Part shown: piece by piece, positions 21,935-32,880 of the stretch
Position numbering within the stretch: the first letter of the stretch is position 1
How the letters are laid out: every line of letters begins with the position of its first letter
From: Liolophura sinensis
Taxonomy: Eukaryota; Mollusca; Polyplacophora; Chitonida; Chitonidae
Direction: 5' to 3'
Length of the DNA stretch: 64,000 nucleotides
NCBI RefSeq assembly: GCF_032854445.1
Contig: NC_088295.1
Location: 2,606,501-2,670,500 of the forward strand
Translations under genes and position numbers: made by a program
Notes under the pieces: model-generated
Seen by the model: the letters and a program-made list of their open reading frames with translations, nothing else
Database searches by the model: none
Told to the model about the DNA's origin: nothing

Positions 21935-22795
21935 AAACCTAACGAACCGACAAAAACCAGTACCTATACGTGACAAACCGATGGAAACCAGCACATCTTG
22001 CCCATACCTGACAAACCGGTGGAAACAAGCACATCTTACCAATGCCTGACAAACCGATGGAAACCACCACATCTTGCCAATACCTGACAGTCTGATGGAA
22101 ACCACCACATCTTACCAATACCTGACAAACCGATGGAAACCAGCATATCTTACCAATACCTGACAGGCTGATGGAAACCAGCACATCTTACCAATACCTG
22201 ACAGACCGATTGAAACCAGCACATCTTACCAATACCTGACAGGCTGATGGAAACCAGCACATCTTACCAATACCTGACAGACCGATTGAAACCAGCACAT
22301 CTTACCAATACCTGACAGGCTGATGGAAACCAGCACATCTTACCAATACCTGACAAATCGATGAAAACCATCACATCTTGCCCATACCTGACAAATCGAT
22401 GGAAACCAGCACATCTTACCCATACCTAACAAACCGATGGAAATCACCGCATCTTGCCAATACCTGACAAAAAGGTGGAAACCACCACGTCTTATCAATA
22501 CCTGACAGGCTGATGGAAACAGCACATCTTACCAATACCTGACAGACCGATGGAAACCAGCACATCTTATCAATACCTGACAGACTGGAGGAAACCAGCA
22601 TATCTTATCAATACCTGACAAACCGATGGAAACCAGCACATCTTATCAATACGAGACAAACCAATGAAAACCAGCACATCCTACCAATACCTGACAGACC
22701 GATGGAAGCCAGCACATCTTACTAATACCAGACAGACAGATGGAAACCAACACATCTAATCAATACATGATAGACCTATGGAAACCAGCACAGTC
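21935..22795 (+). repeat. Tandem array T5, 38-bp unit, about 22 copies
   Basis: Unit: CCGATGGAAACCAGCACATC then TTACCAATACCTGACAGA. An alternating variant with CAGGCTGATGG gives a 76-bp period between 22150 and 22360. The array ends abruptly at a truncated integrase, and a single diverged unit (ACAAACCGATGGAAACCAAC) appears at 28085-28130 beyond that element. Confidence 0.93.
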
Positions 22796-23300
22796 CGTGT
22801 CTTGCGGATATCCAACAAATCGCACAACAGTGTCATCAACCGAGATTCAAACTGACTCCCTTGGTCCGAATGAATGATTCTCGGCACCCCAAAACGGCAA
22901 ACTACTTCGTCGACCAGGACTCTAGCGACAGTTTCCGCTTTCGTTAGGCAAAGCATGCGCCTCTACCCATTTGCTGAAATAGTCTTGAATCACTAGGATG
23001 TACATATTCCCGTTCACTGTCTTGGGTAATGGCCCCATGAGATCCATCGCTATTCTCTCCATAGGCGCCCCGGAGCTCGTTAGCAGCATTGGTGCAGCAT
23101 TGGTGCACGTGTTCGTTTTCCATAAGGCAAAAGATTCACACCATTTGGCTGGAGGTCAAGCGAATAGAATTTATGATTTTTTTAAAGCAACCTTCAACTT
23201 TTCAGTCATACTGACTGTTTTTGCAACTCCCAAGTGTCCACCTGCAGGAGAATTGTGACTCATTTCCAGGACTATTACGACGGGAAAGTGGAACGACTAG
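22796..23300 (-). pseudogene. gypsy integrase core, truncated
   Basis: Minus-strand frames show SHNSPAGGHLG (zinc region), AMDLMGPLPKTVNGNMYILV with the first catalytic Asp near 23045, DYFSKWVEAHALPN, then KAETVARVLVDEVVCRFGVP and HSDQGSQFES with the second Asp. The sequence breaks off after DIRKTRT at 22796, where array T5 begins. Frameshifts near 22950 and 23190. Confidence 0.8.
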
Positions 23301-24720
23301 CTGGTCTATAGAGTGGCGGCCGTTTCCTCAAGCCACTTACGACACAAAATACCATCTTTCAGGTACAGTCGGCCCGATTGTGCCCAGTAAGACTTGACCT
23401 CCGGTTTCAGACAAGAAACGCTATCCCAGTTCGGTCTTTTCCCATCGGCGAGCCAATGGATAACCAGTACTAGGCAAAGATCATAGTTCTGCGCCCTTCT
23501 GACGTCAAATGGCATGCCGCCCAAGGTAATTGATTGGACATTAACTGCATCTTCAATCTGGCCTCATAATCCACATTCTTCGCCTTTGCACTGTCTGCGT
23601 GGGGCTCTGGACAACCCGTCAGCATTGCTATGCAGTCTACCAGCTCATATGTGGCAAGCCTATTTAGTCAGCGTGCCATCTGTCCCTAGGGCTACTTACA
23701 CTGCATTGCCCAGCGCAGCGCACTATGATCTGTTCTCATTTTGAAACCGTTTGCCATAAAGGCACGGTTTGAAATACTTGACAATATGCACTACAGCTAG
23801 CAGCTCTTTTCGTGTGACACAATATTGTCGTTCACACTTCGTAAGTGTCCTACTTCCGTACACCACCACACGCTCTACGCCGTCTGTGCATTACGATAGG
23901 ACAGCACCTATGCCATTGTTGCATGCGTCAGTGGTCCAGAACAAATGTTTCTGCAAAATTCGAGTTTGCCAACACAGGGGCAGTGGTTTAAAGCAACCTT
24001 CAACTTTTCAAACGTCGCTTTGCAATCCGACGTCCACACAAAGGGTTTATGTTTCTCTGTGAGTTTCTCTTCCAAACGGCTTGACAAACTTCCTGTAATA
24101 GGATGCTAGACCCAGAAAGCTGCTGAACACCTCAGTCGCGCTCTTTGGAAGAGGCCAATCACGGACAGCCGTGGCTTTATCTAGACAAGGCCCAATGCCC
24201 TTCTGGTTAACGACATATCCGAGGAAAGTGGCGTCTCGTGCGAAAAAGAGAGCAATTGTTAGGCTTGAGACGTAAATCTGCCTGTTTCAACCTCTGCAAA
24301 CGCCCTCTAACCTTCAAAATGTTCTCCAAAGTTCCTTCCAAACACTAGGATATCATCGGAGGTAGATTAGACATATCTCCCATCTTAGCCCATCGCACAC
24401 AGTCTCCAATTAAGCGATCAAACGTGCTGGAGCATTACATAAGCTAAATGGCATTGCGTTAAACTCATAAATCCCTCGCTCAGTAGTGAAAGCTGTCTTC
24501 GGCCTGTCGGCAGGATTCATCTCCGAAGATCCAAGGTGGAAAACAGACGGATCCAGCAAGGGCGTCTAGGGAATCATCCACTCTCCAGAGAGGATAGGCG
24601 TCCTTGACCGTCACCTGGTTCAACCGGCGGTAGTCCACACAAAAGTGAAGACTACCATCTTTTTTCCTGACGAATATAACGGGGGAAACTCAAGGACTGT
24701 TCGAGGGCCTTATTATGCCG
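23301..24720 (-). pseudogene. gypsy RT, RNase H and pre-integrase region, heavily mutated
   Basis: Fragments in different minus-strand frames, in order: PVIFVRKKDGS and FCVDYRRLNQVTVKDAYPL (near 24600-24680), FTTERGIYEFNAMPFSLCNAPA (near 24430-24490), a DDILVF catalytic-loop remnant near 24350, RNase H pieces (TTDACNNGIGAVLS near 23900, ERQYCVTRKELLAVV near 23800), and a longer 72-codon piece at 23306-23524 (WLADGKRPNWDSVSCLKPEV). The linear order is that of ordinary Ty3/gypsy pol, unlike the element at 12590-17113. Confidence 0.78.
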
Positions 24721-25330
24721 CGTTCCAACATAGTGTCTTACTAGAGGAGAGAATCGCCTTGGCTGTTGCTTTAGCGGTCTAGCGCTACAGGTGTGTATTG
24801 TGTGTCTGGACGAGGCGATATCAGAGATCTGGAAACAAGAATTTCCCCCTAAAGAGGACAACTTCTCGGCTGGTTCTACTAGGCCGAACATCAGATCATC
24901 AGACGATCGCTGCAGTTGGCAACTAACAACAGCCTCATGCCTTGCCCGTATGGTGATGCTTTCTCTCAACGATACTCTGTTGCAAGCATGGCTGTCTTCC
25001 TCTAATAGGATAACCCTTTTCTGTCCAAGCTTCATGGATCCATTTTCCAAATCCAGCATGCACTTATTTTTTCCGCAGGAAGTCAAGACCAAGTATTCCC
25101 TGCCCACTGACTGCTGCCACTACAGCTTCGTGTCTGTTTTTCTGCCCAGAGAAATCTATTTCGAAACATCCAAACCCTTTGGTTTCAAGTGGTGTCCCGT
25201 CAGCTAATACCAGTGTTTTCGACATCTGCTCCAGCTCTGGCCTGTCGGCTGGCGATAGTTTTTCGAAAAGATCATTCGACAGGATGGTGACCGAAGCACC
25301 TGTGTCCACACCAAACCAGCTTGTATACCG
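24721..25330 (-). pseudogene. gypsy aspartic protease and protease-RT linker
   Basis: The frame at 25309-25064 starts at the active-site motif MDTGASVTILS and continues through LVLADGTPLETKGFGCF and VVAAVSGQGILGLDFL, a typical retropepsin flap and C-terminal region. After a frame change it continues as the linker (MGREYLVLTSCGKNKCMLDL) ending in SSRHTIHTCSARPLKQQPRR, which normally leads into RT. Confidence 0.82.
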
Positions 25331-26616
25331 TTGACTGTAACACGAATCCTCTGTCCACGCTGGCTAACGACCCCCGCCAAGTTTAGCTTCCTTCAAGGAA
25401 GATAATGTTGACTTCTGGGATGTCGAATTACGGGTTCCGCCACCCGTTGAATTATTATTTGGACAATCTCGTCGGAAATGCCCTTCTTCTCCACACTAAT
25501 AACACTTGGATGAACGCAGCCTTCTTTCCCTTCCGCCAGTCTTTTTATGTGAATTGGACCGTCCATTTTTGGTTTAAGCCAAGATATCCTTGACGATTTC
25601 TGCAATTTTGTCTCGCAGTCCTTTCTCGTCATTCTCCTGGTTTGACTCCACGGCTCTGACACGGGTTGTCTTTCCATTTCTGCGTTCTTCTGCCATCTGA
25701 CATGCGTCAAGCTTGACAGCTAACTGAAGAATTTCGTCAAAATTCTTGGGCCTGGTACTTTCTACTCTCAGTCTCATCTATGGGTCAGTCAGAGCTTCTA
25801 TGAACTGGTCTTTGGCCAGTGTATCCAAAACCTCCCCTGGGGTGTTAGGGTAACCTAGTGTGACCAGCCTACGTATGGCCTAACCAAGTTCAAGGAGGGG
25901 TTCTTCCGGTTTCCGTCGCTTTCCACGCAGTTCAGATTTGTACAGCTCTTCCATTTTCGGCGGTGCAAATCTCTGACGTAAAGCGTTTACCAAACTGGAA
26001 TAACTGGCTTTTGTTCCTCCACTAACCCTAGAATTCCCTGGGCGGGTCCCAGCAGTCTAATGGCCAAATACAGCCCTCGCTGCTCATATGTCCAGCCATT
26101 TATTTCCGCACATGCGTCAAAGTGAGTGTGGTAATCTATCCAAGGGGATGATCCATCAAAGTAGCTGGATAACCAAAGGCTTTCGTGTAAATAGAGGATC
26201 CCTAAGGGATTCCTTTATCGCGTGTCTCACCTCTTCCGGTCCCGATAATTCCGCCCGTCCTCGTGGCTCCGGGAGATCGCCCACAACTCTCGCAATAATT
26301 GCGTCAGCCTCCTATTGGTTGTAGCTATTCCTTGGTCTATATCTCCCGCACTCAGTCCAGCACCACCTGACAGATGAGGATTAGTACTTGACGGCGCTTG
26401 TCGGGAAGGTGCGTCCATTTCACTTCTTTCCTGGACTGGAATGGCAGACGTTCTTTCCCGTTCATCAAGGAAATCGTACAAGCCGGTCCGGCGTCCTGTA
26501 CCCAAATCAGTCGTCACCCGCCGACGTCTTTGAGTCACGTTTCTTTGCAGAAAGGATCCACTATCGTCTTCTTCTCTGTCGCTACTGCGCAGTAGTTCAC
26601 GCAGTGCGCTATCCAT
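25331..26616 (-). pseudogene. gypsy gag with stop-interrupted zinc knuckle
   Basis: The N-terminal piece (26616-26227) begins MDSALRELLRSSDREEDDSG. Middle pieces include a frame at 25777-25574 (STRPKNFDEILQLAVKLDA). A CCHC knuckle near 25450-25505 reads C-Y-stop-C-GEEGHFRRDC, with TAG replacing one codon. Several frameshifts between the pieces. The order gag, knuckle, protease agrees with the neighbouring pol. Confidence 0.75.
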
Positions 26617-27008
26617 AGTTAGCGGTTCAAACCAATCTACACTGCGTCACCGACGATCGATCCCACCGCTGCCACCAAATGTGTTACGGATGCCAGGTAA
26701 CACAATATTATAAGGATCGTCCATAAAACCTAATCCCCAGGAACAGACTTGTTTTGAGCAGGGGCTCCCGAGATTGATAGACGAACCAGAACACACTGAA
26801 TAAGTTTGCGACAGTTTATTGAAGATATATATAGAGAGGTAGTGCGCACGCACCGGCGTGAGCACTCAGTCCGGCCCAGTGATAAGCTCCGATAGCCTTC
26901 TGCAGGCTGTAAGCTTCGTTTAATACCCGCCAGGCCTTAAGGACTTTTTCTCAGTACTTCTCATTCTTACTCAGGAGAGAGACGAGTTCTCCGAGCGACC
27001 TCTGCAAG

Positions 27009-27885
27009 AACTGCCGATGTATGATTTTTTTGGTTATTTAGTGGTTTTAGAGCCACTTTCCTGGCGGATATCGTGGCCCATCAAATCAGTGTTTTATTTT
27101 TTTTTTTTTAACACATGAATATTTTTGGTTACATAACAGCAGTGCGTTGGTATACTATTTACATATGTACATGAGTCCAATTGGTGGATTAACCTCTTTG
27201 TGGTAGCATATTACAGCTTATTGTATAGGTTCAAATGCTGCCATGGTCATTTAACAGAAAGGGGATAAATAGTAAGCTATTTACAGAGATTAACGTTATC
27301 TTTACATTAGAAATACATAGATTTACACAGAGAGAAAACAACAGTAGTGCCTTTATTTATTGGTTAACAGTTTTGTTCTCTTGCTTCCTCCTCTGTGTCG
27401 TGGAGTTAAGGAGCTCCCGCCACTTATACCGGACGCCGTCCAGGAAAAACCAGCGTACTGGAAACCTGTGCCTGTAACAAGGTGCGACAAGTATAAATGA
27501 GGAGCAAGGATGTCAGGCCTCATCCACTTAGTTGAAGCAAGAGATAGTCCTATTGTCATGATGTCTTTCATGTTTCTGGTCTTCGTTTCCTGGTTGTTAA
27601 GTTTCTTTGGTCCCATGGGTCTTCTTATTGTTTTCCCTGTCTTCTTCTTTAATTGATTTCCTTCTCTATTTCCAATTTTTATTTGTGGCCTCCCATGGCG
27701 GCGCAGACAGCACGTTTCATAGACCGGTAGAACAGTTCCTGGCCTAGAGTGTTTAGGTGCACTCCGTCGTTGGTTTAGAATTTGCTTTTGTGGTCGGATC
27801 AGTCCCCGGTGTCTCCAGAAGGTGGCCAATTGGTTGTTTGTCAGCTTCTTGTTAATTTAACTTGTTCTTGTTAACTGCCGATGTA
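27009..27885 (-). mobile_element. Nested retroposon with 13-bp target duplication
   Basis: AACTGCCGATGTA is present at 27009-27021 and again at 27873-27885, bracketing 851 bp (27022-27872) inside the gypsy LTR. The bases on either side of the insert join correctly as LTR. The left boundary is T-rich on the plus strand (TGATTTTTTTGG), consistent with an A-rich 3' end on the minus strand. The insert carries an SGNH/GDSL-esterase-like C terminus. A 13-bp duplication fits target-primed reverse transcription (LINE-type). The family is not identified. Confidence 0.7.
27679..27771 (-). pseudogene. SGNH/GDSL esterase-like C-terminal fragment
   Basis: 31 codons to a TAA stop: NDGVHLNTLGQELFYRSMKR, then AVCAAMGGHK. 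The D-x-x-H pattern (DGVH) followed by LN..G is the C-terminal catalytic block of SGNH hydrolases. Such esterase domains are known in ORF1 of CR1-like LINEs and in other animal transposons. Upstream residues (FWRHRGLI) lie in another frame, so the fragment is broken. Function cannot be inferred beyond transposon origin. Confidence 0.5.
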
Positions 27886-27932
27886 CAGCTCCACACGGCC
27901 TTACATAGGGGAAATCACGTGGTATAGTAACA

Positions 27933-28084
27933 CAGGTAATGACATCTAGTGGTTCATTTACAGGGGAGATAACCCATACAAAGAAATTACAACGCAGTGG
28001 AGCATTCATTCACAAAACATATAATTGTAAGCAACATAATACAAACATTTAATAATAATACGGAAACATAGCAATATCTCACCA
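27933..28084. other. Unassigned sequence between the gypsy LTR and the residual array unit
   Basis: 150 bp with no coding or repeat relation noted. It may be pre-insertion flank or another element fragment. Confidence 0.3.
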
Positions 28085-28130
28085 ACAACTCACAAACCGA
28101 TGGAAACCAACGTATCTTGACAAAACTCCT
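28085..28130 (+). repeat. Residual unit of array T5
   Basis: ACAAACCGATGGAAACCAAC then GTATCTTGACAAAACTCCT resembles one 38-bp unit of the array at 21935-22795. It marks the other side of the retrotransposon insertion. Confidence 0.6.
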
Positions 28131-28760
28131 AAAGTATATTTGTATTTATGTGGGGCTTTCTACAGTTTAACCATTTACATGAAGAGCTAGAATAAGAGCC
28201 TAAATGAGGTAAACTGACAAAACTCCTGATTTGACCAGTTACCTGTCAACATTTGCTAACTATCATACCGTCGTGTTTTGTTTTGGGTTTACCTCCCATG
28301 CAGTATTCCGTAATTTTGAATACTGTATTTGACCTACAGTTTTGTATATGACTAGTTTCTTCAGTTTTTCTGATTCTGAGAGTTTATCTAAATGAAAAAC
28401 ATGTTTTGGTGGTTGTTTCCCAGGTAGAATAGCGTTGCATTGGAAAAATCTAAGTGCATTGGTTCTATTAGTAAAGTAAGTTTTTAGGTTGATAAGTATT
28501 TACATGAACAATTGGAATAAAGCGAAAATCAGGTAAAATGACAAAAGCCAGATTTCTACATTTGCTCTTGTCGCTGTTCTGTGTTTTACTTTTCACGTTA
28601 CAGTTCTTTATATTGAACACTATAATGCACCTAAAGTTTTGTCCATGGGCAAGTGACTCATTTTCCTAATTGTGAATATTTATTCCAGTTTAAAAAGGAG
28701 TCTTGAAATTTGTTTGAAAAGCAAAATAATAGACCAGTGGAACAATGTACTATTATGACA
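28131..28760 (+). repeat. Diverged tandem duplication of about 330 bp
   Basis: Matching blocks at 28168 (TTTACATGAAGAGCTAGAAT, GAGGTAAACTGACAAAACTC) and 28500 (TTTACATGAACAATTGGAAT, CAGGTAAAATGACAAAAGCC), with further similarity after each. Noncoding. Confidence 0.5.
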
Positions 28761-28879
28761 TCCAATATTTAGAACAGATATTGTTATCAAAGTGAAAATT
28801 AATATTGATTAAGAACACTAATTAGGCCTACCCGCAAAGGCACGGTTTTCGACGATAACTGGTGACTGGAAGATTACTC

Positions 28880-30696
28880 CAAGGCGTCAACTTTGGTAGG
28901 GCTGCGATTATTTTTACTCAAATCTTAAGTCTAATATACCTTCAGTGGAGAAAATTTTGTTAGATTATCTGGGAAATCCTAATGACAGTAATTTTTTTCC
29001 TTTTCATACATTTCACCAACAGACATCTTTAATGCTCTAACATCCTTGAAATCTAATGCTGCTACTGGGCTAGATGGTATCCATATGTCTACTGTGAAAC
29101 TTGTTTTTGACTATATATCGGCTCCCCTAGCCCACATTATTAATCTGTCGTTCTCATCGGCCGTCGTCCCAGATATTCTAGAAAGACCAAAAGTGTTCCC
29201 TGTTTACAAAGCTGGTAGACATGACCTATTAGAAAACTATAGATCAATATCTATTCTTCCATATCTAAGCAAAATATTAGAAAAACTTGCTACCAATTCT
29301 ATCATTGATTATCTCGAGTCATATAACATGATTGATATTAACCAGTATGGTTTCAGAAGGAACCATTCCACCCAGTACGCCGCCTGCTCATTATATGACA
29401 AACTTATAACCGCTAGGGAGAACAAGATTTATACTGTGGCTACCTTCCTTGACTTATCAAAGGCTTTTGACACTGTCAATCATAACTTTCTTCTTTCAAA
29501 ACTAGATCACTATGGCTTTTGGGACCTGGCTGGGTAGCTACCTGTCAAACAATGTACATACTTCAACATGTCTTGTCTGAATCCACAGACGTTACATGTG
29601 GTGTGCCCCAAGGATCGATTCTGGGACCAACCCTATTCTTATTATATATAAATGACATATTAAAAGTAATAGACGTCCTAAAAATTATACTCTTTGCAGA
29701 CGATACTACCACAACTTATTCCTGTGAAAATGTCGATGAGGCTATCACGACTTCATCTTACGAGCTAAGAAAGCTGAACACTTGGTTCTGTGCAAACCGT
29801 CTTTCACTAAATGTTAACATAACAAAGTATATGTTAATCTCGCCCACGAGTAGACATAGACCACAAATTACTGTTCCCTTGACTATTTCTGGGACAGAGG
29901 TTAAACGAGTCAGGGAGTTCAAATTTCTTGGTTTTATGTTTAACGAAAAGCTAAATTGGACGTCAAACATAGATTGTATTCGTAAAAAAGTCTCGAGGAA
30001 TCTAGGTATATTAAACAACATTAAGGACTCGGTGAATAAAAAAACACTTTTTATCCTTTATTATTCTTTGATCCGCCCTTACTTTTCATACGGGGTACTT
30101 TTCTTACTTTTCTATTCGAATTGTGACTATGTCTAGGTCCCTAGAACACACAAATCCACTTTTTTGTACTCTTGAAATTCTGCCCTTATCTGAATTGAAC
30201 ATTTTTTCTACTCCGAAGTATTACAACCTAGCTTTAATAAATACATTATTAAAAACATTGATGTACAACCCGTTGGCAATTAGATCTGTATCGAACCCCC
30301 TTTAAAAGTAATCTGTATTATCGTTCACTTAAAGTAGATGGCCCTCGGGAATGGAACAAACTCCCTTCATACTTACGCAATATTCAGTCAATTTCCTTAT
30401 GCAAATCTAAACTGAAATCGTATATGCTGCAGCACTTATTCTCCGTTTAGTCTAACACAATAATATACTTGACAGTCGTTACTATGTATATATTATTTAC
30501 TTATTTACTTTGTTCACAAGAACAGATAATCACGATGTTTATAATCACCACAGTTCACATGCCCGTATTATATATAAATTGTATGTTAATGGGATAGAGC
30601 AAGCTCCATGGAGCCAGTATGTTTCTGTATGTTTATATGAATCTTATGTTTTGTATATTATATTGGTGCATAAGCAAACAAACAAACAAACGATAA
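28880..30696 (+). mobile_element. 5'-truncated LINE with (CAAA)n-type tail
   Basis: Reverse-transcriptase remnant followed by a 3' untranslated region and a tail of AAGCAAACAAACAAACAAAC at 30672-30695. The 5' half (endonuclease, ORF1) is missing. The exact 5' edge is uncertain. Confidence 0.75.
29010..30450 (+). pseudogene. LINE reverse transcriptase, frameshifted
   Basis: Ordered non-LTR RT motifs in three frames: SNAATGLDGIHMSTVKL, then VFPVYKAGRHDLLENYRSIS, NQYGFRRNHST and FLDLSKAFDTVNH (to 29520). After a frame change come GTWLGSYLSNN, TCGVPQGSILGPTLFLLYIN and the catalytic FADDTT (29690-29710), then LNTWFCANRLSLNVNITKYM and FKFLGFMFNEKLNW. After 30130 the end continues in other frames with VDGPREWNKLPSYLRNIQS and a stop near 30448. 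At least three frameshifts, so it is inactive. Assignment to the broad Jockey/CR1-type group is likely but the clade is not resolved. Confidence 0.85.
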
Positions 30697-31984
30697 CTAG
30701 GCAATTGTTCGTAGCGGAGGCGAACAGAACAGTTCATTGAGGAGCAAGTCTTGAGGAACATTTTACCCAACCCTTCCCGAAAAACTCCATATAATAAACC
30801 TGTGCTTCCTCAGAGTCAGTCTGATCACAGGCAGTAGTTTTGTCCCTGACAGAATACTTTTCAACCTGGAACCCATTGCCTGATCTCTGACACTGTCGTG
30901 ATAATGGCCTGTGAGTTCTAAACACAAACTGTACAGCACCGAAAAATTAAAATCGAACCCACATCCGTTATAAATCACACTAAGTATAGCCCCCTAAATG
31001 TACAATCAACCGTCAAAGGAAACCATCACCACTGTTGTGACCCCGTATGCAATACATTGGTTTCATTTCATTGTTATGCTTAATGAACGAACTCCTCAGG
31101 CTTGAAGCTAATTGAGTCAGCGTTTGACCTAGATCCAGGGCTGTTGACACTTTAAAGCCATCCCCTCCATTACAGTTTATTTATTCCGAGAGATCTTTCT
31201 GGTTCCTCACTTTCAATGTATATGCTTTCTCTGTATAGTAAATGTGTCGTCATTTTGAGAATCAACTATGAATTATTGCAAACATGTTTATTATTTAAGT
31301 CCACCTAGTAAGTTGTTCAAGAGTATGTATAGGTCACCTCCCAAGGGTTAGTTTGCTGTCAACAGCAGTCAATATTACACTTTGTCTGTCTTTTGAGAGC
31401 TATTAAGCCTTTGGGTTATTTGATGAAGTCATTTTAAAGCCCTGTTTTGAATGTGCAATGACACAGTAAGTGCTTTATTGACCATTATTCTTGTGTTACA
31501 GACCTACTTAGCTTATACCAAGGGAAGAGTTTGTGACTTGCCTGTTGGATATCAACCATTTGTCCCTCAGCGTTTGAGTACGACCGATTTTCTGGGTAAT
31601 CTTTCACTTGAGGAATTCACGAGGTAGTGTGGATTTACCTATTTCCACTTTACCTACTCCGTGCGCATGGACAGAAATTTTGCCTGATATAATGTCTGTA
31701 AGAAACTATATTTTACGTTGTTTACATTATTTTGAATACTGTCTCTGTGTTGCACTATTTTGATTAGATTGTTCCATTATATGTGTCGAATTTATGTAAG
31801 TGTGTTCGTGCTTCTTTGTTTGATCTTGTGTGAGGGTTATCACTGGCTAGGAGTTAAACAAGCCGTTTGTTTACAGTTTTACCGCCACGATAGTGATACA
31901 TTAACAACTACCTAATTTTCTAACACAAGCTGTAAGATAATGTCTCACTGAAATGTTGTCATCTAGAAGTTAGGATATAAATGA
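30697..31984. other. Unassigned intergenic sequence
   Basis: No motif-bearing open frame, array or clear repeat match was seen. Two 60-70-codon minus-strand frames near 30734-30978 have no recognisable content. Confidence 0.4.
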
Positions 31985-32880
31985 AATTTTGTCAAAGGAT
32001 CGTTTATAGAAATGTATAATGAAGACAACTAATTTGCTGATTATTACGGCCTTCCATAAGGACTTTCTTGCACACATCAGATTGGGCTGGAATATGGTTA
32101 CACACAAGTCTTTATGTGTGTTACAAATACCACGACAATGACTCACTTTATGTGAGGCGTGTTCGTGTACCTTCAAGTGGCCACTCTCAGAGAATGCGTG
32201 TACCTTCGAGTGTCCACTCATAGAGAGTGTGCGTACCTTCAACTGTCCTCTCACAGATAATATGTGTGCCTTCAAGTGGCCACTCAGAGAGAGTGCGTGT
32301 ACCTTCGAGTGTCCATCACAGAGAGTGTGCGTACCTTCAACTGTCCTCTCACAGAGAATGTGTGTGCCTTCAAGTGACCACTCACAGAGAGTGCGTGTAC
32401 TTTCAAGTAAACACTCATACAGAATAGTTGAACCTTCAAGTGTCCAATCCTGGTAAGTACGTGTTCTTTTACATGTTTAATCCCAGAACCCATTCCCAGG
32501 GGACACCAGATTCACGTACAAATCCCCGGTATCTTTCAAAATCAGCAAATCTCTGTCTCCTTATTGGATCCTGCGCAGCGGACATCTGACACCTCAGATC
32601 TTCGTACATTTATCCATGCTTCAGTTTCTATTCTCCTTTTACATTCACTATCTAGGATTCCTGTACTTTTTCGTTTTTCTCTCAAGTATCGTACCAAACA
32701 GATCAAGTACGAATTGAGGAAATTCGATAAAAAAACAATTAGACACAGATTGATATTGTGGGGGCAAAAAGCTCACTTCCAGGAAAAATCACACAGCTGC
32801 TCAAAGCAATGTCATCTAGGACAGGGCGGCTAAATGTTTTTTGTGTCAAATCGTAGGCCAGATGTAGTCAGTTAAAAAGT
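31985..32880 (+). mobile_element. Element Y, copy 4: left spacer, 33-bp-type array, module R
   Basis: The segment 32000-32160 (AACTAATTTGCTGATTATTA, TTCCATAAGGACTTTC) matches, inverted, 46340-46520 beside the third Y copy. It is followed by a 33-bp-type array and then by R sequence (TTAGACACAGATTGATATTG, CTGCTCAAAGCAATG, AGATGTAGTCAGTT) matching 8765-8905. Module A and module D were not seen here. It abuts element X copy 3. Confidence 0.6.
32165..32460 (+). repeat. Tandem array, 33-bp type, about 9 diverged copies
   Basis: Units such as GTGTCCACTCATAGAGAGTG then TGCGTACCTTCAA, the same consensus as array T2 but more diverged. Short open frames on both strands are artefacts. Confidence 0.85.

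Larger units (their letters stand above)
22796..27932 (-). mobile_element. Degenerate Ty3/gypsy element in array T5, truncated in integrase
   Basis: Runs right to left in the usual Ty3/gypsy order: LTR (26682-27932, interrupted), gag, CCHC, protease, RT, RNase H, integrase. It stops inside the integrase core at 22796, so the integrase C terminus and the 3' LTR are missing. Many stops and frameshifts. The array sequence resumes beyond the 5' side at about 28085, after 150 bp of unassigned sequence. Confidence 0.85.
26682..27932 (-). repeat. 5' LTR of the second gypsy element, split by an insertion
   Basis: Minus strand: starts TGTTACTATACCACGTG at 27932 and ends CATCCGTAACA at 26682. It is followed by TTTGGTGGCAGCGGTGGG, a sequence of the kind used as primer-binding site. 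Without the 851-bp insert and one 13-bp duplication the LTR is about 387 bp. It contains a TATA-like run (26825-26836) and a CAATAAACTG polyadenylation-type signal (26812-26821), both on the minus strand. Confidence 0.78.
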
